From the NCBI RefSeq assembly GCF_051860505.1, contig NZ_JBHYDX010000029.1, positions 1 through 64,000 of the forward strand: a stretch of DNA of 64,000 nt. The letters are read 5' to 3'. This DNA is from Pannonibacter sp051860505 (GTDB taxonomy: Bacteria; Pseudomonadota; Alphaproteobacteria; Rhizobiales; Stappiaceae). The notes under the pieces are model-generated. The model was not told where the DNA came from, did no database searches, and worked only from the letters and a program-made list of their open reading frames with translations. Below, piece after piece: positions 15,220 to 24,118 of the stretch. Position 1 is the first letter of the stretch. Each line of letters begins with the position of its first letter. The position numbers and the translations under genes are program-made.

Positions 15220-16284
15220 GTGCGCGTATCCATTGTCCTGCCGCGCGGCATGCGGTTTTCGCCGGAAGGGGCGACGTCCATTGACCTCGTCGCCCGAGAC
15301 CTGCTGCTGGCCAGCCGCTATCGCGAGGCGACGAGCGTGGTTGGCGCGGCGGTCGACAATCCGTTCCCGGATGTGCCTTTCCGCGCCGTTGTTGCCTCCT
15401 CCCAGCGGGGTATGATTGCTGGCTGCATTGACCGGCTCAAGGCGGATTCGCCCGATGTAATCCTGGTCCATCAGCACCCGGAAAGCGCTGCCGCCATCGC
15501 CCGGGCGATGTCCGGGGTGCCCGTCATCCTGCATCGACACGGTCTCTTGAAAAAGCAGCGCGGCTGGCTGTCGCGCTGGCGGCGGGCCCGGCAACTTGAA
15601 CGAGTGAAGCGTATCGTCTTTGTCAGCCAGTTTATCCGGGGCACGTTTCTCGAGGACTTTCCGCGCGTTGCAGCAAAAAGCGTGGTCATTCCCAACGGAG
15701 TCGATACCCGCCTGTGGCTGCCGGCCGCGAAGGACCGCCGCATCACCTATGTCGGACGGGCCCGGGCGGACAAGGGGATCGGCGAGCTGCTGGAGGCATT
15801 CCTTGGCCTTGAGGCGCCCGGCTGGACGCTGTCGCTGGTCATGTCGGTCCAGTCCGAGGAGGAGGCTGCCTTCGCCCGCGAGATCGAGGCGCGGGCCGAA
15901 GGGCGGGCCGATGTGGAGCTGTTCCGCAGCCTGACCATCGATGCCGTGCGGGCCGAACTTGCCCGCTCCGCCATCGCGGCCTTGCCCTCCATCGTGCGCG
16001 AGGGGTTTCCGCGCGCTGTTGTCGAGGCGATGTCCTGCGGCTGCGCAGTCATTGCCGGCACGGGCGGTGGCACGCCGGAGGCCGCCGGTACGGCGGCCGT
16101 GTTGCTGGATGGTGTCGATGTGGCAAGTGTTCGAGCTGCCTTGGCACGGCTGGTGGCCGATTCGGTGCTCTGTACCGCCCTGGGCGCCGGCGCGCGGGCT
16201 CATGCGACGAGCCAGCTGGATCTTGGCGTCGTGGCGCGGCGCTATGATGACCTTATTGCAGATGTCGCCAGCAAGGGGGCATGA
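15220..16284 (+). CDS. Glycosyltransferase family 4 (GT-B) protein
   Basis: A 354-residue GT-B enzyme. The N-terminal domain starts MRVSIVLPRGMRFSPEGATSI, and the donor-binding C-terminal domain is recognised by VVIPNGVDTRLWLP, ITYVGRARADKGIGELLEAF, and the E-x7-E type motif REGFPRAVVEAMSCGCAVIAG. It probably adds a sugar to a lipid-linked or surface glycan at the cytoplasmic membrane. The start codon is GTG, preceded at some distance by AGGAGGAAA. The stop overlaps the next gene in ATGA, so the first three glycosyltransferases are translationally coupled. Confidence 0.9.
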   Translation: MRVSIVLPRGMRFSPEGATSIDLVARDLLLASRYREATSVVGAAVDNPFPDVPFRAVVASSQRGMIAGCIDRLKADSPDVILVHQHPESAAAIARAMSGVPVILHRHGLLKKQRGWLSRWRRARQLERVKRIVFVSQFIRGTFLEDFPRVAAKSVVIPNGVDTRLWLPAAKDRRITYVGRARADKGIGELLEAFLGLEAPGWTLSLVMSVQSEEEAAFAREIEARAEGRADVELFRSLTIDAVRAELARSAIAALPSIVREGFPRAVVEAMSCGCAVIAGTGGGTPEAAGTAAVLLDGVDVASVRAALARLVADSVLCTALGAGARAHATSQLDLGVVARRYDDLIADVASKGA

Positions 16285-17237
16285 TGCAGCCTGAAGCCGC
16301 CTTTGTCGGGATTCTGGTCTGCACGGCCCGCCGGCCGGAGATGCTGCGTGCCTGCCTGATCGCGCTCAGCCGGCAAAGCCTCGCCGCTGGTATCACGGCC
16401 GAGATCTGTGTCATCGAGAATGACGCTGAGCCCTTGAGCCGGCAGGTGGTCGAGGACATGCGCGCGGTGTCCCCGCTGGCCATCCAATATGTACAGGAGC
16501 CCCGGCGCGGCATTCCCTTTGCCCGCAACCGCTCGCTTGCCGAGGCCCTGTCGCGTGGCTACGACTGGATTGCCCTGATCGATGATGACGAGATCGCCGA
16601 GCCGGACTGGCTGATGCAGCACCTTGCGACGGCACGCAAGCATGCGGCCGACGTGACCTATGGCTGGGTGAGGAAAAACTTCGAGGTGGAGCCGCCGGCC
16701 TGGTGGCCGCCGGAAGTGATGCGGCCGGACCCGGAGGGCACGGTGTTGCCGCGCGCCTCGACCAACAACGTCGCATTTTCAGCCCGGCTGATCCGGCCGG
16801 GCGGCAGCAACTTGAGCTACAATCCGGTGTTTCTCAACGGCTACGAGGATCTCGATTTCTTCGAGCGCGCCCATGCCAAGGGGCACCGGATTGTCTGGGC
16901 GCCGCTTGCCGTTGTGACCGAGGATGTGCCGGCCAGCCGTGTTGCCCCCGACCGCCTGATCGCCCTGGTGCGCGCCAGTGCCGAGGCGCATGTGCAGGCC
17001 GATATCCTGAAGATGGGCTATGCGAGGGCGGCGCTGAAATATCTGCTGAAAGGGCTGCGCCGGCTTGTCGGTGGTGCCATCCTGCTGGCGCTCGCCGTGC
17101 TGCAGCAGCGGCTGGGGATCGCCCGGGGCGAGAACCGGTATTACAAGGCGCGGCTGCGGCTGGCGCGGGCCTCGGGCAATCTGCAAGGTGTCTTCGGTCA
17201 CCGGCCGGATTATTACGGCACCATCGACGGGCGCTGA
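16281..17237 (+). CDS. Glycosyltransferase family 2 (GT-A) protein
   Basis: A 318-residue inverting GT-A enzyme. It opens FVGILVCTARRPEMLRACLIAL, has RGIPFARNRSLAEAL, and then the metal/nucleotide-sugar motif IALIDDDEIAEPDWL. Later NGYEDLDFFERAHAKGHRI is the acceptor-side region. A hydrophobic stretch near residues 255-275 (LVGGAILLALAVLQQ) suggests membrane association. It overlaps both neighbours by one to four bases, so it belongs to the same operon as the GT4 and DXD enzymes. The acceptor and sugar are unknown. Confidence 0.9.
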   Translation: MMQPEAAFVGILVCTARRPEMLRACLIALSRQSLAAGITAEICVIENDAEPLSRQVVEDMRAVSPLAIQYVQEPRRGIPFARNRSLAEALSRGYDWIALIDDDEIAEPDWLMQHLATARKHAADVTYGWVRKNFEVEPPAWWPPEVMRPDPEGTVLPRASTNNVAFSARLIRPGGSNLSYNPVFLNGYEDLDFFERAHAKGHRIVWAPLAVVTEDVPASRVAPDRLIALVRASAEAHVQADILKMGYARAALKYLLKGLRRLVGGAILLALAVLQQRLGIARGENRYYKARLRLARASGNLQGVFGHRPDYYGTIDGR

Positions 17238-17995
17238 TGGCAAAGGCAGCGGCAATGCAGCTTCAAAGGCGGATCTTCACCTTCTGGACCGGTTCCAATG
17301 CCATGTCCGATGCCCGGCGACGCGGCCTGGACAGCATGGCCGTGACGGGCTGCGAAATCATCCTGGTGACGCCGGAGACGCTTGCGCCGTGGCTGGTGCC
17401 GGGGGCGCCACTGCCGGACACCTATGAGGCATTGAGCGTCGTGCACCGGTCGGACTATTTGCGCGCCTATTTCATGCATCACCATGGCGGCGGTTATTCG
17501 GATATAAAGCCGACCAGCCAGTCCTGGCTGCCTGCTTTCGATGTGCTGGAAGCAAGCGATGCCTTTGGCATCGGCTATCGCGAGATCTCGCCGAAAGGCG
17601 TGGCGCATGTGCATCGCCACCGGCTCGCCGGGGCGCTGCGCTCGGGCGTGCGGGCGCGGAGCTGGCCCGAAAGCTATCTGCACTATCGCCGGATGCGCTG
17701 GGCCTATCGGTCACTGATCGGGAACGGGGCCTATATTTTCCGCCCCGGCACCGCGTTCACCGCTGAATGGCTGGCGACGGTGACCGGCCGGCTTGAACTC
17801 GTGCGTGAAGCGCTGCTGGCCAATCCGGCCCGGATCGCCCGGGAGGCGAGCGACAGCCTCATCGACGGCCGCCTGACCGGCTATCCGCTGCCCTGGTCCG
17901 GGATCTGCGCCGATGTGCTGCATCCCCTGGTGTTCCGGCATCGCTCGCGCATCCTGCAGGGCCTGCCGCCGCCGGGCTTCCGCGATTATCAATAG
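17237..17995 (+). CDS. DXD-type glycosyltransferase, capsular-polysaccharide-synthesis-like
   Basis: A 252-residue protein with the sugar-binding DXD region found in GT32/Och1-like and capsule-synthesis transferases: VVHRSDYLRAYFMHHHGGGYSDIK at about residues 70-94, where the final SDI carries the metal-binding aspartate. Downstream residues include the segment GNGAYIFRPGTAFTAEWL. The ATG at 17237 overlaps the stop of the GT2 gene (TGATG); an internal ATG at 17255 is an alternative. It is the last gene of the three-gene rightward glycosyltransferase operon, and the following GT61 gene is convergent. Confidence 0.8.
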   Translation: MAKAAAMQLQRRIFTFWTGSNAMSDARRRGLDSMAVTGCEIILVTPETLAPWLVPGAPLPDTYEALSVVHRSDYLRAYFMHHHGGGYSDIKPTSQSWLPAFDVLEASDAFGIGYREISPKGVAHVHRHRLAGALRSGVRARSWPESYLHYRRMRWAYRSLIGNGAYIFRPGTAFTAEWLATVTGRLELVREALLANPARIAREASDSLIDGRLTGYPLPWSGICADVLHPLVFRHRSRILQGLPPPGFRDYQ

Positions 17996-18018
17996 GCAGT
18001 CTTTCCCGTTTTGCGGGT

Positions 18019-19107
18019 TCAACCGAGCAACCGGTCAAGACCGGCGTCGAATGCGTCCAGATCAACCTCGGTGTCGGCGGTGAAGGCGCGGCCCTGCGGC
18101 GCCAGCGTCATCTGGCTCTCGTAGGAAAAGCCCTTTTCGCGCGCGAGCATGAAGTAGTGCGGCGAGCCCATGCCCGGGCTGAACAGCTCCAGCACCCGGC
18201 AGGGACCGCGGCGGAACAGGAGGTTCGTCAGCCCGGCCCCATGTGCTCCCGCGACCGCCGGCGCATCGGCGAAGAGCTGGATCTGATCCCGCAGCGGCAG
18301 GCTGCCGGGGTCGACGGGACGCAAGCCCTTGCGCCGGGCAAGGGCGGTGACCGCGTCCTGGTTGCGGAAGCGGCGGCCATTGTTGGCGGTTGCCTTGCGC
18401 TCGATCAGCAGCGGGTCGCCCTGGCCGCCGACGGGGGCTGCGAAACGCTCGGCGATGGCCGACATGATCGCGTCGGTGAGGAAAAAATCGCGCACCAGGA
18501 AGGCTTCGTCGACGGCGATGACCTCCTTGCGGCCCTGGACGAGGACCGGGCGGCTGCCGAAGACACCCATTTCGAGGGCCTCTTTAAAAAATCCGGTCGC
18601 GGCGGTCTTTTCGCCGACAAGAAAGGGCAGGGCGGGATCGAGGCCGGCGGCGTCGGCCACGCTTGCCTTGCTGAGCACGAAAAAGAAGAAATGGAAGTAA
18701 TTGTCGCCATGCACATGGTGCAGCAGGATCGCGCCGGGCAGGCGCCGGGACGGGGCGGCAAGATGGCCGGCGAAGCGCGGGCCGCGCTCGCGCTCCGGCG
18801 TGTCGCTGGTGCCCCAGATGATGCGTTTCTCGCTGAACAGGAGGCCCATCTTCGGGTCGACAGTCACTGGCCGGGTAAGGCGCAGCACGCCCTGCCACTC
18901 CTGCCGGCCGCCGTGCTGCTCGAGCCAGCCACGCGCCTGCTCCGGAATTGCCGTCGGCGGATCCAGGCGGGGCGCTGTCCGTGCGACGAGGCCGGGCGGC
19001 ACCTCCCGGCTGACGGCGACAAGCGGCAGCGACGGCCAGAAATGCTCGAGGCGGTGGATCATCGCCTTGCGGGCGGCATGGAACCTGTCGCGGAAAGGGG
19101 TGTTCAC
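18019..19107 (-). CDS. Glycosyltransferase family 61 protein
   Basis: A 362-residue protein of the GT61/DUF563 family, best known in capsule, lipopolysaccharide and xylan-type modification. The central segment ILLHHVHGDNYFHFFFFVLSK and the late LFADAPAVAGAHGAGLTNLLFRRGP are the diagnostic motifs, followed by VLELFSPG. The start is GTG at 19107. It faces the three-gene glycosyltransferase operon with only 23 bases between stops, and so probably contributes to the same surface glycan from its own promoter. Confidence 0.88.
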   Translation of the reverse strand: MNTPFRDRFHAARKAMIHRLEHFWPSLPLVAVSREVPPGLVARTAPRLDPPTAIPEQARGWLEQHGGRQEWQGVLRLTRPVTVDPKMGLLFSEKRIIWGTSDTPERERGPRFAGHLAAPSRRLPGAILLHHVHGDNYFHFFFFVLSKASVADAAGLDPALPFLVGEKTAATGFFKEALEMGVFGSRPVLVQGRKEVIAVDEAFLVRDFFLTDAIMSAIAERFAAPVGGQGDPLLIERKATANNGRRFRNQDAVTALARRKGLRPVDPGSLPLRDQIQLFADAPAVAGAHGAGLTNLLFRRGPCRVLELFSPGMGSPHYFMLAREKGFSYESQMTLAPQGRAFTADTEVDLDAFDAGLDRLLG

Positions 19108-19173
19108 GCTCGCGCTCCCGGATGATGGCCTGCCTTCAATACGCTGCGCCGGGCGCGCTGCAAAGGCGCTCCT

Positions 19174-20109
19174 TCACCCCGGCAGCAGGCTTTCACGGCT
19201 GATGCGTGCCGCTTTCGCCTCAGCCAGCAGCCAGCGGCGGAAGGCCGAGACAACAGGCCGCAGCGCCCGGTTCTCCGGATAGACGAAATGATAGGCGGAG
19301 CGTTCGGCAAGCGTGCCGGGAAACAGCTTGACCAGACGGCCGGACGCCAGCTCGTCCTCGACGAAAAAGACCGGCATGATGGCGACGCCCAGGTGATGCG
19401 CGGCGGCCTCCGCGATCATGCCGAACTGCTCGAAGCGCGGCCCCTGGAAGGCGGTGTCTGTGGCAAGGCCATTGGCCTCCAGCCAGTCCCGCCAGGCCAT
19501 TGGACGTGTGGCCAATTGCAGGCGCGGCACCCGCAGGAGGTCAACAGGCTGCGCCAACAGCTGCCGGTCACGAAACGGGCGGGAGCAGACAACGACGGTT
19601 TCTTCCGGGAACAGCGGCTCGACGATGCCCCCGGCCCAGATCGGATCACCGTGATGAATGGCCCCGTCGAAAGGCTCCAGCTCGAAGTCGAAGGGCCTGA
19701 GACGGATCGAAATGTTCAGCGCGGCCTGCGGCGTTTCGCGCAGGAAATCGGCAAGGCGCGGCGCGAGCCAGCGGGTGCCGAAGGTGGGCAGGACGGCGAG
19801 GTTCAGCACGTCCTGGCTGCCGGCAAAGGACATCACCTGGCGGGTGGCGTCGCTCAGGTGATCGAGCGCGCCGCGCACCTCGTGCAGGTAGAGCCGGCCC
19901 GCATCGGTCAGCACCACCCGTTGCCGCACGCGGGAAAACAGGGCCACGCCGAGCCGCAGTTCAAGATGCCGGATCTGTTTCGACACCGCGCCCTGCGTCA
20001 GATGCAACTCCTCGGCCGCCCGGGTGAAACTCTCATGCCGGGCGGAAGCCTCAAAGGCGACAAGGGCATCGGCTGGCGGCAGGAAGGCACGTTTCAGCAT
20101 GAAGTTCAT
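19174..20109 (-). CDS. LysR family regulator, GcvA-type, divergent from gcdH
   Basis: A 311-residue LysR protein of the GcvA-like subgroup. The helix-turn-helix includes LVAFEASARHESFTRAAEELHLTQGAVSKQIRHLE and LFSRVRQRVVLTDAG, followed by an effector domain. It is divergent from the glutaryl-CoA dehydrogenase gene, with 158 bases between starts, and is the likely activator of gcdH (an arrangement seen in many proteobacteria). The effector is probably glutarate or glutaryl-CoA related; that is inference. A second in-frame ATG lies three codons in. Confidence 0.92.
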   Translation of the reverse strand: MNFMLKRAFLPPADALVAFEASARHESFTRAAEELHLTQGAVSKQIRHLELRLGVALFSRVRQRVVLTDAGRLYLHEVRGALDHLSDATRQVMSFAGSQDVLNLAVLPTFGTRWLAPRLADFLRETPQAALNISIRLRPFDFELEPFDGAIHHGDPIWAGGIVEPLFPEETVVVCSRPFRDRQLLAQPVDLLRVPRLQLATRPMAWRDWLEANGLATDTAFQGPRFEQFGMIAEAAAHHLGVAIMPVFFVEDELASGRLVKLFPGTLAERSAYHFVYPENRALRPVVSAFRRWLLAEAKAARISRESLLPG

Positions 20110-20267
20110 TCCATTGAGGCATGACCATTGAACAAACTATCCCTTTCCGTGCGGTCTGTCAGCCCGCATAGTCCAGGCAATCGAGGCTGCATACGCCCGG
20201 TGCCTGCGGCGATGCCGCAGGGCGGAGCATGATCGGCCGGCATGACCAGACGCAGGAGGAGAAGCGC

Positions 20268-21476
20268 ATGTCCAATCTCAAGTCAGATCCCACCGGTGGC
20301 GGTACGTTTTCGTGGGACGATCCGTTCCTGCTGCGCGAGCAGCTGAACGAGGACGAGATCCTGATCATGGAAACCGCCCGCGCCTATGCGCAGGACAAGC
20401 TGATGCCGCGTGTGCTTGAAGCCTATGCGCATGAGAAGACCGACCGCGAGATCTTCAACGAGATGGGCGAACTGGGCCTGCTCGGCGTGACCCTGCCGGA
20501 AGACTACGGCTGCGCCAGCGCGTCTTACGTCGCCTATGGTCTGGTGGCGCGCGAGATCGAGCGCGTCGACAGCGGCTACCGCTCGATGAACTCTGTGCAG
20601 TCCTCGCTGGTGATGTACCCGATCTATGCCTATGGCACGGAAGAGCAGCGCAAGAAGTACCTGCCGAAGCTTGCCTCCGGCGAATATGTCGGCTGCTTCG
20701 GCCTGACCGAGCCGGACGCGGGCTCCGACCCGGCCGGCATGCGCACCCGCGCTGAAAAGATCGACGGCGGCTACCGCCTCAAGGGATCCAAGATGTGGAT
20801 CTCCAACTCGCCGATCGCCGATGTCTTCGTCGTCTGGGCCAAGTCCGAAGCGCATGACAATGCCATTCGCGGCTTCGTGCTGGAGAAGGGCATGAAGGGC
20901 CTCAGCGCGCCGAAGATCGGCGGCAAGCTGTCCCTGCGCGCCTCGATCACCGGCGAGATCGTCATGGACGGCGTGGAAGTGTCCGAAGACGCGCTGCTGC
21001 CGAATGTCTCGGGCCTGAAGGGTCCGTTCGGCTGCCTCAACCGCGCCCGCTACGGCATTTCCTGGGGCGCGCTGGGCGCGGCCGAGGATTGCTGGCACCG
21101 TGCCCGGCAATATGGCCTCGACCGGCATCAGTTCGGCCGCCCGCTGGCGCAGACGCAGCTGTTCCAGAAGAAGCTCGCCGACATGCAGACGGAAATCGCG
21201 CTGGGCCTGCAGGGCTCGCTGCGCGTCGGCCGCCTGTTCGACGAAGGCAAGGTGGCGCCGGAGATGATCTCGCTGGTCAAGCGCAACAACTGCGGCAAGG
21301 CCCTCGACGTCGCCCGCCAGGCCCGCGACATGCACGGCGGCAACGGCATCCAGGAAGAATACCACGTGATGCGTCACGCCCAGAACCTGGAGACCGTGAA
21401 CACCTACGAAGGCACGCATGACGTCCACGCCCTGATTCTGGGCCGCGCCCAGACGGGTCTGCAGGCGTTCTTCTGA
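20268..21476 (+). CDS. gcdH: Glutaryl-CoA dehydrogenase
   Basis: FAD-dependent acyl-CoA dehydrogenase of 402 residues, oxidising and decarboxylating glutaryl-CoA to crotonyl-CoA in lysine and tryptophan breakdown. The GcdH-type N-terminus FSWDDPFLLREQLNEDE is visible, then RVDSGYRSMNSVQSSLVM, CFGLTEPDAGSDPAGM, and the catalytic-base region VNTYEGTHDVHALILGRAQTG with Glu near 381. CAGGAGGAG precedes ATG 20268; the frame is open 13 codons earlier. Electron acceptor would be ETF. The downstream gap is rich in repeats. Confidence 0.95.
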   Translation: MSNLKSDPTGGGTFSWDDPFLLREQLNEDEILIMETARAYAQDKLMPRVLEAYAHEKTDREIFNEMGELGLLGVTLPEDYGCASASYVAYGLVAREIERVDSGYRSMNSVQSSLVMYPIYAYGTEEQRKKYLPKLASGEYVGCFGLTEPDAGSDPAGMRTRAEKIDGGYRLKGSKMWISNSPIADVFVVWAKSEAHDNAIRGFVLEKGMKGLSAPKIGGKLSLRASITGEIVMDGVEVSEDALLPNVSGLKGPFGCLNRARYGISWGALGAAEDCWHRARQYGLDRHQFGRPLAQTQLFQKKLADMQTEIALGLQGSLRVGRLFDEGKVAPEMISLVKRNNCGKALDVARQARDMHGGNGIQEEYHVMRHAQNLETVNTYEGTHDVHALILGRAQTGLQAFF

Positions 21477-21544
21477 GCCAGGGACGAAGGTGACGCCTGT
21501 GCCTTCGTGTCGCCGCTGGCACAGGGCCCGTTCCGCACTCCGAG

Positions 21545-21647
21545 GTCATCCCCGTCTCGTGCGGGGATCCTTGCGGCCTTCGGCCTTTGCTCCCATTCCG
21601 GCGCGCGTTGATGCGGGGGCTGGATCCCCGCACAAGGCGGGGATGAC
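21545..21647. repeat. Palindromic intergenic repeat element, copy A
   Basis: Two 26-base arms in inverted orientation (21545-21570 and 21622-21647) match at 24 of 26 positions. Each arm is itself a small hairpin, with ATCCCCG and CGGGGAT at its ends and GTCATCCCCG at the outer edge. A related structure is at 40034-40132 and a longer relative at 40745-40932. This is the type of dispersed non-coding palindromic repeat seen in many alphaproteobacterial genomes. No gene lies between gcdH and the flavoenzyme. Confidence 0.8.
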
Positions 21648-21742
21648 TGCGGAGGGGGCAGGGATGACCGCGGAAAGGAGCCGGGATGACTGCGGAGAGG
21701 GGCAGGGAGCACAGCGGAGAGGGCAGGGATGCCGGCGGAGCG
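21640..21742 (+). repeat. Five imperfect 21-22 bp tandem repeats
   Basis: Units beginning GGGATGAC start at 21640, 21661 and 21683, and degenerate units at 21705 (GGGAGCAC) and 21726 (GGGATGCC). Each continues with GCGGA and a purine-rich end. The first unit is the outer end of palindromic copy A, so the array looks like a local amplification of that repeat end, just upstream of the flavoenzyme. Confidence 0.8.
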
Positions 21743-21817
21743 ACTTGAGCGCGTTTGATCACTCGACCGGACGGCATGGCCGCCCGGTCTTTCGCGTTTT
21801 GTGGCGGGGAGGACGCC

Positions 21818-23002
21818 TTGGCAGACACAGCAGATCTCGTGATCATCGGCGGCGCCGCGATCGGGTCGTCGGTTGCCGCGCAGCTTGCCGGGCGGGGTGA
21901 TTTTTCCGGCCGCATCATGGTGGTCGAGGCGGACCCCGGTTACACCTTCTGCGCCTCGGCCCGCTCGGCGGCTTCGATCCGGCAGCAGTTTTCCAGTGCG
22001 ATCAACATCGAGATCTCACTCTTCGGCATCGCGTTCCTGCGCGACATCGGTAAGCGCCTCGCCGTGCCGGGGGGCGGGCAGGCGCCCGACATCGGGCTGA
22101 AGGAGGGCGGCTACCTGTTTCTGGCAACGCCGGAAACGCGCCCGATCCTGGAGCAAAACCACGCGCTGCAACGCCGGCTCGGGGCTGACATTGCCTTCTA
22201 CGAACCGTGTGATCTGCAGCGGCGCTTTCCTTTCCTCAACACCGAGGGCGTTGCCGCAGGCTGTCACGGCACGACTGGAGAGGGCTGGTTCGACGGCTAT
22301 GGCCTGATGCAGGCGTTCCGGGCCCGCGCCCGGGCGCTTGGCGTCGAGTATGTCGCCGCACGGGTGATCGGGCTGGAGCGCGGCGAGGCGGCCTGGCGGG
22401 TGCGGCTCGACACGGGCGATGTGATCGAGGCAGGTGCGGTGCTCAATGCGGCGGGAGCGTCAGGCGGCGCGGAAATCTGCCGGCTGGCCGGACTGGACCT
22501 GCCGATCCACCGGCGCAAGCGCTTCGTCTTCCCCTTCACTTGCCGTGAGAGGGTTTCAGGCGTGCCGCTGCTGATCGATCCGGATGGCACCTATGTCCGA
22601 CCCGAGGGGGAGGGCTTCATTTGCGGCGCCGGTCCGGATGACGATCCGGACGTGGCGGCGGACGACTTCGAGGTCGATCACGGCTTCTTCGACGAGCGGC
22701 TGTGGCCGAGCCTGGCGAGCCGGGTGCCAGCCTTCGAGGCCATCCGCCCCGGTGCGGCCTGGGCCGGGCACTACGACATGAACTTGTTCGATCACAATGC
22801 CTTCGTCGGCAGCGTGCCGGGCCATCCGGGGCTCTATATCGCGCTGGGCTTTTCCGGCCATGGGTTGCAGCAGTCGCCGGCGGTTGGTCGCGGGCTGGCG
22901 GAACTGATCGCAACGGGAGGCTACGAGACGCTGGACCTGTCCCCGCTGGGGCTGGAGCGGCTGGCACAGGGCAAGCCGCTGATCGAGCGCAATGTGGTGT
23001 AG
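21818..23002 (+). CDS. FAD-dependent oxidoreductase, DAO family
   Basis: A 394-residue flavoenzyme of the D-amino-acid-oxidase/glycine-oxidase superfamily. The Rossmann motif starts at residue 7, DLVIIGGAAIGSSVAAQLAG, and the substrate-facing region includes ASARSAASIRQQFS. The C-terminal part has PGHPGLYIALGFSGHGLQQSPAVGRGLAELI, which closes the FAD site. The start is taken as TTG 21818 because GGGGAGG lies five bases upstream; an upstream ATG at 21776 is possible. The substrate is unknown: an amino or hydroxy acid is likely. Its neighbours gcdH, an N-formylglutamate amidohydrolase and an aminotransferase suggest amino acid catabolism. Confidence 0.85.
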   Translation: MADTADLVIIGGAAIGSSVAAQLAGRGDFSGRIMVVEADPGYTFCASARSAASIRQQFSSAINIEISLFGIAFLRDIGKRLAVPGGGQAPDIGLKEGGYLFLATPETRPILEQNHALQRRLGADIAFYEPCDLQRRFPFLNTEGVAAGCHGTTGEGWFDGYGLMQAFRARARALGVEYVAARVIGLERGEAAWRVRLDTGDVIEAGAVLNAAGASGGAEICRLAGLDLPIHRRKRFVFPFTCRERVSGVPLLIDPDGTYVRPEGEGFICGAGPDDDPDVAADDFEVDHGFFDERLWPSLASRVPAFEAIRPGAAWAGHYDMNLFDHNAFVGSVPGHPGLYIALGFSGHGLQQSPAVGRGLAELIATGGYETLDLSPLGLERLAQGKPLIERNVV

Positions 23003-23860
23003 TCAGACAGAGAGGAAGTCCGGCAGCGGCTCGAGCAGCGTGCGCGGCGGCGCCTTCTGCGCGCCTTTCGCCCAGTCGATGAGATCGCTGGAAACGCGCC
23101 GAAGCGCAGCCCGCGTTTGTCTCAGCCGTTCCTTGTCCATCTCGAACGGTGGCGTCTCGTGCCGAATATAGGCGCGCTGGGCCAGGACGAGGGTGATCGC
23201 ATGAACGCCGTCGCGCGGCTGTCCGACCATCTGGGCAATAAAGCCGCCGGTGGTGATGTCGTTCTCGGAAATGCCGCCGCCCGGAAAGTCCCTTTCAAGA
23301 CTGGCGACGATGCTGCTTACATCCTCATGGCAACTGCGGCCCTGGCAGGTGCCCAGGTTCACCATCGGCAGTTCGCCGGCAAAGCGAGCCTTGATGCGCG
23401 AGCGCATCGACTGGACATTGAACAGGACCACTTGCTTGTTCATCCGCTTGAGCCGCTCGATCTGCAGGCCGAGTGCGGTGTGGAACGGCTCGTGGAACAG
23501 CCGGCGGCGCTCGTCGATCTCGACCGGTCCCGGGTCCTCATCGGCCTGATACACCCGCTTGCCGTCCAGCGTGGTCAGCGGACACAGCGCGACGGCAGGA
23601 TCCGACGGTTGGCCGTCGGCCTCGCGCACCGGGTCACGGTCGACGTCAATGACAAGGCGGGACGTCGACGTCCGCAGCACGGTGATGTCCAGCTCGGCGG
23701 CAAAATCCGCGACCTGGTCCATGTGCCAGGACAGGTCAGTCTGAAGGCGCCCGGTTGCGGTCATGCGGCGTTCCAGCTCGCGCGGAATCCGCTGGCCGGA
23801 ATGGGGCAACACCAGAAGCAGGGGCGAGTTACGCTCTTCAACCACAATCATTTTTGCCAT
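23003..23860 (-). CDS. N-formylglutamate amidohydrolase family protein
   Basis: A 285-residue metal-dependent hydrolase of the HutG-like FGase family. Visible signatures are LLLVLPHSGQRIP near residue 14-26, a DxxxD pair in LSWHMDQVADFAAEL, RLVIDVDRDP, and FHEPFHTALGLQIERLK. The reaction would release formate from N-formylglutamate, or act on another N-acyl amino acid. No other hut genes are nearby, so the histidine pathway role is unproven. Its stop codon abuts that of the convergent flavoenzyme. Confidence 0.87.
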   Translation of the reverse strand: MAKMIVVEERNSPLLLVLPHSGQRIPRELERRMTATGRLQTDLSWHMDQVADFAAELDITVLRTSTSRLVIDVDRDPVREADGQPSDPAVALCPLTTLDGKRVYQADEDPGPVEIDERRRLFHEPFHTALGLQIERLKRMNKQVVLFNVQSMRSRIKARFAGELPMVNLGTCQGRSCHEDVSSIVASLERDFPGGGISENDITTGGFIAQMVGQPRDGVHAITLVLAQRAYIRHETPPFEMDKERLRQTRAALRRVSSDLIDWAKGAQKAPPRTLLEPLPDFLSV

Positions 23861-24118
23861 AACTCACGAGATCCGAAGCGTCAGTTTCGGCGAGGTCGTG
23901 CCGGCGCACAAGGCTGCGCTGGCTACTCCTCTCACGAATCGTCGCATCTGGGGTGACATTGATGCGACAGCGTCAGGGCACACCACCATTCGCGCCGGTC
24001 AATCCCCAGGAAACGGCGGGTTTTGCGGTTGTTTCTATCCGTTGCCGTGGCCTGCCTGGCAGGGCTATATCTGGGGCCTCGCCAGTTTCCACGCTCCCGC
24101 CCTCCAGGACGCATCGAC

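Noticed and set aside
21640..21742. Tandem units as a CRISPR array
   Set aside because: Units are contiguous with no unique spacers, are imperfect, and derive from the adjacent palindrome.
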